DNA from: Pedobacter sp. Leaf216
GTDB lineage: Bacteria > Bacteroidota > Bacteroidia > Sphingobacteriales > Sphingobacteriaceae
Length of the DNA stretch: 64,000 nt
Direction: 5' to 3'
Assembly (NCBI RefSeq): GCF_001421515.1
Contig: NZ_LMKM01000007.1
Span: 557,427-621,426 of the forward strand
Below, piece after piece: positions 46,027-53,648 of this stretch. The notes beneath the pieces were generated by a model. That model was not told the origin of the DNA. It saw nothing but the letters and a program-made list of their open reading frames with translations, and did not search any database. A program made the translations under genes and the position numbers. Numbering within the stretch: the stretch's first letter is position 1; each line of letters begins with the position of its first letter.

Positions 46027-47631
46027 TCACTTATCCCACCAAACCCTGGCGGTAAGCACGTCTCCTCCCGCTATCCTGGCCACAGCATCTTTATAATTCT
46101 GAGGGTTGTTCAGTACCTCTGTTGATAGGTATATCATCCGGCGTAGAATGGTCGCATTGGTAACGTTGCCTTTATAATTTACAGGAATAAGTTTAGGGTA
46201 GTCGCTCCTTTTCCAATTTAACCACGCTTCTATAAAATTAAAATTAGTACCTGTAGCTACCCAATATTGCGTATTAATGGTACCTAAAGCTTTTTCGCTA
46301 TTGCTTTCATCAAGCGGGTTCTGGTTTACAAATGCAGTAATTTTATTGGCATCAACCGCAGCCAAAGGATCGAGTTGGGCAAGCGACTGTATTGCTCCCG
46401 TTAATCCATTCGTATAATGCAATTTTGCTGTCCCGTCAATATTCCACCCCCTCACCTTTGCTTCGGCAAGCAAAAACTCTGTTTCGGCAAAGCTCAAAAT
46501 AAAAATCGGACCTCCAAGTTTCAGGTACATTTCGGTACGCGGCCTCGAATATTTACCAAGTGGTGCAAAATCACTCCCATTTCCCGTTCCACCAGGATAA
46601 TCAGGAGAATGACTAATATCTGTAGCCCCACCCTGCAGATCAAATCCGTTTGGCATCCCCAATTGAACAGCCGGATCTGTATTGCCACTTAGGTTCTGAT
46701 CTGCATTTTTAGCCAATCCATCTTTCGGCACCTCACCAATTATGCCCAACCTTGGGTCGTTTGTATTTTTTAGCTGATCTATCAGCGTTTTGCTCCAACG
46801 TACTTCCAGGTAATCCGAATACGTTCTTAAAGCAAGGGATGTACCATTCTGGCTGTTAAAAGAAGAAGCATCAGTTAACAAAATTGCATTATCGTTTATG
46901 CTGCCAAAGGTTTTGCCCGCAGCTTTTTCTGCCCATAATTTAGCCTTAGCCGCATCGATTTTTGTTAACCGCATTGCAACCCTAAGCATTAAAGAATAAC
47001 CAAATTTTTTCCACTTTACAATATCGCCTTTATAAAAAAGATCTGCGCTTGGGGCAGGTTTATCAGCGTCGAGTTGGGCGGTAGCGGCTTCAAGATCGTT
47101 GAGCATTTGGGTGTAAATATCTTCCTGACGGTCGTAGATTGGGTATTTTATGCCCTGCATCGCTTTAACCGCTTGCGAATACGGCACATCTCCATAGGTA
47201 TCGGTAATCCTTTGCAAAACCAGCACATACATAATATCACCTATTGCAATTAGATTCTGATAAGCTGCCGGATCTTTAAGTTTTGCCAGTCGCTGCATTT
47301 CCCTGATGTAGGAAGCATCGGCATAACCCTCGTCGAAAATTCGCCCCTGGTAATCGGTAAAGCTGCCAATATTGATGTATTTATCGCCATTATTATAATA
47401 GTAATAACTTGATGCCAGTAACTGCATCATGGTACTTTGGTACAGCAGCTGGTAATAACCCAGGTTGGCATATTTAAGTTGTGCCTGGGCCAGCAGGCTG
47501 TTCGGATCGTAATTGTTTTCAGTAAGTTTGGTGGGGTCGGTATTAATTTCATCGAGCTTTTCTTTAGAACAGCTGCCAGCTAACAATAACAATAGCACAA
47601 CAATAAAATAGATCCTTATCCTGCCCATCAT
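46027..47631 (-). CDS. SusD/RagB-type glycan-binding outer-membrane lipoprotein (first pair)
   Basis: 534 aa. A lipoprotein signal ends in LLAGSCSKEK (Cys about 20). The rest is a SusD-like helical fold of the second type (SusD-like_2). It has DINTDPTKLTENNYDP-type residues at the N-terminus, RITDTYGDVPYSQA, KGDIVKWKKFGYSLMLRVAMRL and a C-terminal RVWWDK. It should cap the SusC-type transporter and bind the incoming ligand at the cell surface. Its start overlaps the preceding susC stop by one base (TAATG), so the two are translationally coupled. Confidence 0.9.
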   Translation of the reverse strand: MMGRIRIYFIVVLLLLLAGSCSKEKLDEINTDPTKLTENNYDPNSLLAQAQLKYANLGYYQLLYQSTMMQLLASSYYYYNNGDKYINIGSFTDYQGRIFDEGYADASYIREMQRLAKLKDPAAYQNLIAIGDIMYVLVLQRITDTYGDVPYSQAVKAMQGIKYPIYDRQEDIYTQMLNDLEAATAQLDADKPAPSADLFYKGDIVKWKKFGYSLMLRVAMRLTKIDAAKAKLWAEKAAGKTFGSINDNAILLTDASSFNSQNGTSLALRTYSDYLEVRWSKTLIDQLKNTNDPRLGIIGEVPKDGLAKNADQNLSGNTDPAVQLGMPNGFDLQGGATDISHSPDYPGGTGNGSDFAPLGKYSRPRTEMYLKLGGPIFILSFAETEFLLAEAKVRGWNIDGTAKLHYTNGLTGAIQSLAQLDPLAAVDANKITAFVNQNPLDESNSEKALGTINTQYWVATGTNFNFIEAWLNWKRSDYPKLIPVNYKGNVTNATILRRMIYLSTEVLNNPQNYKDAVARIAGGDVLTARVWWDK

Positions 47632-50600
47632 TATTTAAATTTAAAGTTAAAATTAATCCCAAAGCTGCGTGTGGCAGGCAATGAAGCTCCCTCAATACCA
47701 GCATAGCCAAGCGTAGGCGAAAATTGCGATTCAGGATCTATATTTTTGGTGTATTTAAGCAAAGTAAGTACGTTGCGCGCCACAAGATCAATCCCAATAC
47801 TGCTGAAAGGTGTTCTTTTTAAAAAATTATTGCTGAAAGTATAGCCCAATGTGGCCTGCCTTAACTTAATAAAACTTCCGTTAAGCACCGCCAGTGCCGA
47901 AATATTGGTGGCCAGTTCAGGGTAGTAAGCATAAGCCGGAACATTTATATTATTCTTCTGGCCATTTTCCAACACACCATCAGCAACAATACCAGTTTCC
48001 CTGCCAATTAAAGTGGCCTTGTTTAAACCAAGCACATAGCTATAATATTCTGTTGCCGATAAAATTTTATTTCCAAAACGGTAATCAATCAGGAATGAAA
48101 AATTAAATTGTTTATAACTGAAGCTATTGGTTATACCGCCATATAAAGTAGGCATGGTACCACCCATGGGAATAAAATTGCCACGCTTGGGTATCCCATC
48201 CGAGCCAATAATTATGTTCCCGCTGGCATCGCGCTGGTAATCGTAAGCCATAATCTGCGTAATCGGTTTGCCTACCACCAATGCAGTATTGGCATTTAGT
48301 GGTCTGTAGGTACCGGTAAGTGTATAATTACTATTGCCATCGATAGCGCGTAAGGTATTTTTCACCTTGGTTACATTTAAGTTAATCTGCCATTTACTGT
48401 TCGAGGTTAGCACTGGTGTGTAACCCAAAGCCACCTCTATGCCAGCATTGCGGGTTTCGCCAAGGTTAACGTAAGCAGAAGTAAAACCTGTAGTAACTGA
48501 TTGTTTTGCATTGATGATTTCGTTGTGCGTAAGCCGGTTAAAATATGTAAAATCTACATCAAGCCTGCTGTTAAAAAACTTAAGGTCGAGGCCGGCTTCT
48601 ATCTCATTCAGGGTAAAAGGCTTTAAGTTATAATTGGGCAAATCGCCCGAAAAGCCACCAACAGGAATGCCGTTAACCTGGTTATCTACCGTATAATAGA
48701 TCTGCGTGGTATAGGGAACAATGGGTTCGCCACTGGTTTTGGCAAAATCAATCCGTAGTTTACCAAAATCCAAACCTTTCATTTTCAATAAGTCTGAAAA
48801 TATAAAACTGCCCGATATACCTGGCACAAAAATACCGCGGCTATTGGCCGGCAGGGTAGAATAAATATCATAACGCCCCGTAACCGATAAATTGAGGAAA
48901 CGATTATAACTCAAATCTGCTGTGTAATAAGCCGATTCTGTTACAATCCTCGAAATGGCGAGGGTTTTGGTACTGGTAATCAGGTTTTCGGGAACATACA
49001 GATAAGGAACCTTAAATTGAGAGCCTTTTAACTTTTCGCTGTTCCCTTTTCTTTCGCGGTAGTTGGCACCCATTGAAAGTTCGACGTTAAGTTTATCGCT
49101 CAGGTTTTGGCTGGCACTGAACAAAATATCACTATTAAGTTCTGAAGTATGGTTTTGATCGTATGCATTAATTCCCCCCTGCCTGTTGATGGAGAAAGCT
49201 GTGCCTGTAGGTAAAATACTCACCACTTCATCCTTGCTCGAATCATAACCAATCCGCCCCTGAAGTGATGCCCAACTGGCCAGCTGATATTTTAACACAG
49301 CAGATGTGATGTAGCGGTTCCGGTTGGCATAATCGGCCTGTTTGTTCATCAAAAAATAAGGATTTGTTTTGTATTCATCTGCATTCCAACGACTTTCAAA
49401 ACCTGTTTCGGCATCGAAGCCAGGTGCCAGGATGGATTGATCCAAACTGGTTGCCAATGCTGAAATACCATAATTGGGATTTAACGGACCATCGCTCAGA
49501 TAGCTTTTATTTTTGTTTCTTTCGTAGATGTAATTCCCTGTAAGGCTTAGCGATAAATGCTTACTTAGGGCCACTGTACCGTAAAGGTTAAACGTTTTAC
49601 GGTTTAGTGCACCGTTGCTTAAAACAGAATTGTAATCCAGGTTGGAAACCGAAACCCGGTAATTGTTCCTTGTATTTCCGCCCACAACAGAAAGCGTGTT
49701 AATGAAAGCAGGAGCAGTGCGGTAGAAATTTTGAATGTTATTTTTTACCGGCGAATAAGGCCGCATTGAACCATCTAGCTGGGGCGTTAATTTACCATCC
49801 ATCATTTCACCCCAGCTCAACAAACCTGTAGAAATGGCATTGTATAAATCGGCCGGACGTTTATTCTGCATTCCCTGACCATATATATATTGGAAATCAG
49901 TAGCATTTACCGGAACATCGAAAGAGAGGTTAGTATTGTATTCGAGCTTCGGCTCAGCATTTTCGCCACCACTTTTAAGGTTAATGAGTATTACCCCATT
50001 TGCAGCCCTGGCACCATATAGCGCTGAAGCCGCAGAACCTTTTAAAATCGTTATCGTTTCAATATCATCGGGGTTGATGTTGCTGATACCATCGCCATAA
50101 TCGGCACCACCATATTCGTTTGCACTCCCTCTGATGCTGTTATCAATTGGTACACCGTTTACAATAAATAATGGCGAAGCAGCTGTCATACTCGAAACCC
50201 CACGGATCAGTACACGCGCAGCAGAACCGGGACCACCGTTTACCCCGGTAATATTTAAACCTGCTACCCTACCCTGCAAGGCCATAATCATATTACTTTC
50301 GCGCGCTTTGGCAATGGATGAGCCTTTAATGGTGGTTAAAGCATAGCCCACTTTCTGGTTATCTTTTTCTATGCCCAAAGCAGTAATTACCACTTCTTTT
50401 AAAAAACGTACGCTATCTCCAGCCTTGCCCTCTGTATACTTTCTGATCACGATCAGATTGTTGGGCAAAACGGAATAAGTATAACCACTGCCAACCAGCA
50501 GCTGATCGATCACCTTTACGGCCTCTTCTTCTTCGGCCTTAATACTTACCCGGTGTTTGGGAATTTTAGATTCGCCGTAAGCGAAATGATAAACTGTTTG

Positions 50601-50729
50601 TTGCTGTATTTCTTCAATTACCTGTTCAAAACTGGCATTGGTAAAGTTTAAGGTAACCTTGGTTTGCGCCTGTACACCCAGCGGAAAAATCAATCCAATT
50701 AACAATATAAGCCGCTGCGCAAAATTCAT
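47631..50729 (-). CDS. SusC/RagA-type TonB-dependent transporter with N-terminal STN signalling domain
   Basis: 1032 aa. The signal peptide (1-21) is followed by an STN secretin/TonB short domain (about 24-97; VTLNFTNASFEQVIEEIQ, YTYSVLPNNLIVIRK). The TonB-box region KEVVITALGIEKD comes right after it. The CarboxypepD_reg-like domain that most SusC proteins carry here is missing. The plug contains ALQGRVAGLNITG and RVLIRGVSS, and the barrel ends in a conserved aromatic-rich C-terminus. An STN domain usually contacts a FecR anti-sigma protein, and fecR is directly upstream. The gene therefore fits both transport and signalling. A TATATTTG box lies 5 nt before the ATG. Confidence 0.92.
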   Translation of the reverse strand: MNFAQRLILLIGLIFPLGVQAQTKVTLNFTNASFEQVIEEIQQQTVYHFAYGESKIPKHRVSIKAEEEEAVKVIDQLLVGSGYTYSVLPNNLIVIRKYTEGKAGDSVRFLKEVVITALGIEKDNQKVGYALTTIKGSSIAKARESNMIMALQGRVAGLNITGVNGGPGSAARVLIRGVSSMTAASPLFIVNGVPIDNSIRGSANEYGGADYGDGISNINPDDIETITILKGSAASALYGARAANGVILINLKSGGENAEPKLEYNTNLSFDVPVNATDFQYIYGQGMQNKRPADLYNAISTGLLSWGEMMDGKLTPQLDGSMRPYSPVKNNIQNFYRTAPAFINTLSVVGGNTRNNYRVSVSNLDYNSVLSNGALNRKTFNLYGTVALSKHLSLSLTGNYIYERNKNKSYLSDGPLNPNYGISALATSLDQSILAPGFDAETGFESRWNADEYKTNPYFLMNKQADYANRNRYITSAVLKYQLASWASLQGRIGYDSSKDEVVSILPTGTAFSINRQGGINAYDQNHTSELNSDILFSASQNLSDKLNVELSMGANYRERKGNSEKLKGSQFKVPYLYVPENLITSTKTLAISRIVTESAYYTADLSYNRFLNLSVTGRYDIYSTLPANSRGIFVPGISGSFIFSDLLKMKGLDFGKLRIDFAKTSGEPIVPYTTQIYYTVDNQVNGIPVGGFSGDLPNYNLKPFTLNEIEAGLDLKFFNSRLDVDFTYFNRLTHNEIINAKQSVTTGFTSAYVNLGETRNAGIEVALGYTPVLTSNSKWQINLNVTKVKNTLRAIDGNSNYTLTGTYRPLNANTALVVGKPITQIMAYDYQRDASGNIIIGSDGIPKRGNFIPMGGTMPTLYGGITNSFSYKQFNFSFLIDYRFGNKILSATEYYSYVLGLNKATLIGRETGIVADGVLENGQKNNINVPAYAYYPELATNISALAVLNGSFIKLRQATLGYTFSNNFLKRTPFSSIGIDLVARNVLTLLKYTKNIDPESQFSPTLGYAGIEGASLPATRSFGINFNFKFK

Positions 50730-50734
50730 GGCTA

Positions 50735-50742
50735 CAAATATA
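50735..50742 (-). promoter_or_regulatory. -7 box (TATATTTG) directly before the first susC
   Basis: TAnnTTTG on the minus strand with 5 nt to the ATG at 50729. It suggests the susC-susD pair has its own near-leaderless transcript besides any read-through from fecR. Confidence 0.5.
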
Positions 50743-50761
50743 CGCGGCTTAACTTATTGTG

Positions 50762-51775
50762 CTAGCGATAGATGTACACATTTTTACCTTTTATCGAATA
50801 ATTGAAGTTTTCGATCGATTTTAAAACATTCAACGCTTCATCAAGAGTTTCTTTATCTACATAGCCGGTAAATCTCACCGTTTTCAGTTCAGGTTCTTTA
50901 AAAGATATATTAATGCCATACCAACGCTCGAAAAGTTTGGCTATTTCATCGAAACGGTTATTTTTATAAATAAGTTCGTGGTTTGTCCATGCCGTTTCAA
51001 TTACCCGGTTTGCTCCTGTTCCATCGTAATGGCTAAGCTTACTCATATTTGCTTTCCCATTTGCAAGGGTAAATTTATCGTTTGGCTTTAAGATAAAACT
51101 TGCGGTGCCGTTGTGCTTAAGTGTGATGGAAACCCTTCCCCTGATTAATGTAGTTTCCGTGAAGGCATCATCTCGGTACGCTTTAACATCAAATGCAGTG
51201 CCCAGTACTTTTACCGCAAGTTGCTCGGTGTGTACAATAAAAGGATGTTTAGGATTTTTTTTTACATCGAAAAAAGCCTCTCCCGAAAGGTAAACATTCC
51301 TGGTATTGCCAGTAAAATGTGCAGGATATTTCAAACTGCTGCCCGAGTTTATTTTAACGGTAGAACCATCGGCAAGTACAATCGTTTTTACCTCAGCAGC
51401 CTTCGTTGTTGCTTGTGTTAAGGTTGGTAAATTGTTATGATTAAAAAAAACAGCTGCTTTATTGTATACCAGTAAGCCTGCCAAAACAATGGCCGCTACA
51501 GCAGCTACTTTAAGCCAGATGCTGTAATTATTGCGCTTAACAACGTTTAAACCAGCCTCTGCAGAAACATGAATTTGCGCTTTAATCTTTTCAAAAACAG
51601 AATCTATATTTTCATCTGAAGTACTTACGGCATCGAAATAGCTTTGCAACTTTTCATATTCAGATCGGTGCGCAGTACTTTCTGCTAAAATAGTTTTCAG
51701 TTCAACAGATTCATCTGATGATATTTCATCAGCCAATTGTTTTCCAAGCAATTCTGTAAATCTTTGATCTGTCAT
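50762..51775 (-). CDS. FecR-family anti-sigma factor
   Basis: 337 aa. The N-terminal cytoplasmic part (about 1-85) binds the sigma factor. One membrane helix at about 86-105 (SIWLKVAAVAAIVLAGLLVY) follows. The periplasmic FecR domain has TVKINSGSSLKYPAHFTGNTR, YLSGEAFFDVKKNPKHPF and VKVLGTAFDVKAY. The C-terminal DUF4974-like segment (KTVRFTGYVDKETLDEALNVLKSIENFNYSI) is the part that meets the STN domain of the transporter. It sits between the ECF sigma gene and the STN-bearing susC, the standard surface-signalling order. A TGTAGGCAATT motif lies about 40 nt before its start. Confidence 0.93.
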   Translation of the reverse strand: MTDQRFTELLGKQLADEISSDESVELKTILAESTAHRSEYEKLQSYFDAVSTSDENIDSVFEKIKAQIHVSAEAGLNVVKRNNYSIWLKVAAVAAIVLAGLLVYNKAAVFFNHNNLPTLTQATTKAAEVKTIVLADGSTVKINSGSSLKYPAHFTGNTRNVYLSGEAFFDVKKNPKHPFIVHTEQLAVKVLGTAFDVKAYRDDAFTETTLIRGRVSITLKHNGTASFILKPNDKFTLANGKANMSKLSHYDGTGANRVIETAWTNHELIYKNNRFDEIAKLFERWYGINISFKEPELKTVRFTGYVDKETLDEALNVLKSIENFNYSIKGKNVYIYR

Positions 51776-51814
51776 TTTTTTCCGTCCTTTATTGTATGTT
51801 CCTTTTTATGTTAA

Positions 51815-51825
51815 AATTGCCTACA
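51815..51825 (-). promoter_or_regulatory. TGTAGGCAATT motif, copy a (before fecR)
   Basis: Exact 11-mer on the minus strand, overlapping the last codons of the sigma gene and 39 nt upstream of the fecR ATG. It is followed by an AACAT and AAAAAGGA stretch that also follows copy b. Confidence 0.6.
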
Positions 51826-52483
51826 AAAAATATAAAAAAGATAAAGTACCACCTAATATAATCAGTGAGATTAATTTTCCGAACTTCTTTTCATCATTTC
51901 CTTTCTCGTGCAAAGGTTGTAGCACCAACCGTAACTTTGCAATGGCCCTGAACAATTGGGTTTGCACTGTACGTGGCGAAATATTAAGCAGCTCTGCCAC
52001 TTCCTTATATTTCATTCCACTTTCCTTAATCAACCTGAAAACGGTTGCAGCCTGCGGTGCTAAACCTGCAATTGCCTTATCAAGCTGTTTATGCAGTTCT
52101 TTGGTTTCCATGAGGTAAACTGGCGTTTCCATACTCACCTGCAAATCGTCTTCAGCATCTACTAAATCGATAAACGTAACAGAAGAATTTTTTTTAATGT
52201 ATTTAAGCGATTGATTTTTAACTGCAATAAAGAAATAACTTTCAGGGTTTAGCACATGGGTGCTTGCTGCACGGTTTTCCCAGCATTTCACAAATACTTC
52301 GGTAACCAGATCTTCTGCTGCCTGCTTATCAACAACATAGTAAACGGAAAACTTTAATAGCCTGCTGTAGAGGAAGCGGTAAAGCTGCTCAAAAGATTTA
52401 AGGTCATCTTCGAGGCAAATCTTATTCCATAAAACGACTAGATCTGGCTTCCCTGCTTTCAACTTGGTTAGTTTTAGAATCAA
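51821..52483 (-). CDS. RNA polymerase ECF sigma factor (FecI-like)
   Basis: 220 aa. Region 2 is at about 25-95 (DLKSFEQLYRFLYSRLLKF, AAEDLVTEVFVKCWENRA, ESYFFIAVKNQSLKYIKK). Region 4 is at about 130-185 (LAPQAATVFRLIKESGMKYKEVAELLNISPRTVQTQLFRAIAKLR). A C-terminal hydrophobic tail (LISLIILGGTLSFLYFL) of about 17 residues looks like a membrane anchor, which is unusual for a sigma factor. It starts the leftward sigma-fecR-susC-susD run. The likely targets are the promoters marked by the TGTAGGCAATT motif, but this is inference. Confidence 0.9.
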   Translation of the reverse strand: MILKLTKLKAGKPDLVVLWNKICLEDDLKSFEQLYRFLYSRLLKFSVYYVVDKQAAEDLVTEVFVKCWENRAASTHVLNPESYFFIAVKNQSLKYIKKNSSVTFIDLVDAEDDLQVSMETPVYLMETKELHKQLDKAIAGLAPQAATVFRLIKESGMKYKEVAELLNISPRTVQTQLFRAIAKLRLVLQPLHEKGNDEKKFGKLISLIILGGTLSFLYFL

Positions 52484-52524
52484 ATGTAAGGTAATAAAAA
52501 ATATTTCTAAAAAAATGTTCCAGC

Positions 52525-52535
52525 TGTAGGCAATT
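52525..52535 (+). promoter_or_regulatory. TGTAGGCAATT motif, copy b (divergent sigma/ROK gap)
   Basis: Exact 11-mer, 78 nt before the ROK ATG and 42 nt before the sigma start on the other strand. After it comes CAACATT and AAAAAGGA, matching copy a over about 25 bp with small gaps. Confidence 0.6.
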
Positions 52536-52612
52536 CAACATTAAAAAGGATTCTTATTAGTGGTGCAGTACTCTGGCACCAGCCATTTATAGATCTATAT
52601 AAGCAGAATACA

Positions 52613-53509
52613 ATGAATAAAAATAAATATGTACTGGGCATTGATATCGGCGGCTCGCACATTACAGCGGCAGTAATTGATATGCAGCAGCGCAATATCC
52701 TTAAAAACTCCTTTACCCGCGAGCGTGTTGATTCTCATGGTACAACCGAACAGATTATACACACCTGGTGCACGGCAATTAAACTGGCCTATAAAAAAGT
52801 TAATATGGAAATCGGCACTTTAGGCATTGCCATGCCAGGGCCCTTTGATTATGAAAACGGCATTTCTTATATCGCCGGGAATGATAAATATGCTGCTTTT
52901 TATGGCCTTGATGTAAAAGAAATGCTGGCCAGTGAACTCCAGATTAACCGCGAGCAGATTTTGATGAGCAATGATGCTTCATGCTTTTTAGCAGGCGAAA
53001 TATTTGCAGGCGAAGCAAGATCTTATCAGAACCTTATTGGCATTACACTGGGTACGGGTTTAGGAAGTGCAGTATATACCGAAGGGAAAGTTAACGATGC
53101 CAACCTCTGGTGTTCGCCTTTTTTAGATGGGATGGCAGAAGATTATCTTTCTACCCGTTGGTTTTTAAAACGCTATTACGAACTTACCGGACTAAACATT
53201 TTAAACGTTCGCGAGCTTACCCTGCTCTACAGTGATAACCAAACCATCAGGAAAATATTTAATGAATTTGGCCATAACCTGGGTCTTTTCCTTAAAGATT
53301 TTCAACAGAAAAATTCCGCAGAAGCAATAGTTATAGGTGGCAACATTGCCAATGCTTCCGATCGTTTTATACCCCATGTACTTAAATATCTACTATCGCA
53401 GGGAATAAATGTTCCAATCCATATTTCTAAACTGAATGAAGATGCAGCGCTGCTTGGCGCGGCAGGTTGTTGGGCCGCCCAGGCTAAAGAAGCAGTTGAA
53501 AAACCATGA
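52613..53509 (+). CDS. ROK-family protein (sugar kinase-like)
   Basis: 298 aa, cytosolic. The N-terminal phosphate-binding loop LGIDIGGSHITAAVIDM, the GIAMPGPFDYENG sugar loop, the catalytic-base segment LMSNDASCFLAGE and the GITLGTGLGSAVY loop show a ROK fold. The usual zinc-binding ROK signature (GHxxxx..CxCGxxGCxE) is replaced by NLWCSPFLDGMAEDYLS, so the zinc site is missing. No N-terminal helix-turn-helix is present, so it is kinase-like rather than a NagC-type repressor. It may phosphorylate GlcNAc or glucose freed from the imported glycans (inference). susC of the second pair follows after 139 nt. Confidence 0.8.
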   Translation: MNKNKYVLGIDIGGSHITAAVIDMQQRNILKNSFTRERVDSHGTTEQIIHTWCTAIKLAYKKVNMEIGTLGIAMPGPFDYENGISYIAGNDKYAAFYGLDVKEMLASELQINREQILMSNDASCFLAGEIFAGEARSYQNLIGITLGTGLGSAVYTEGKVNDANLWCSPFLDGMAEDYLSTRWFLKRYYELTGLNILNVRELTLLYSDNQTIRKIFNEFGHNLGLFLKDFQQKNSAEAIVIGGNIANASDRFIPHVLKYLLSQGINVPIHISKLNEDAALLGAAGCWAAQAKEAVEKP

Positions 53510-53542
53510 CAAAAAAAATATTTTTAAATAATTCAATTTCCT

Positions 53543-53553
53543 TGTAGGCAATT
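53543..53553 (+). promoter_or_regulatory. TGTAGGCAATT motif, copy c (before second susC)
   Basis: Exact 11-mer, 95 nt before the ATG at 53649, in the gap after the ROK gene. The downstream bases differ from copies a and b. Confidence 0.6.
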
Positions 53554-53648
53554 TGTGCAAACAAAATGCTCTTCACTATAAAACCCTAAGAATGGAAATT
53601 CGGAGGGTGGCAAACAATTAACCAAATACTTATTCAAATTTATTCATA

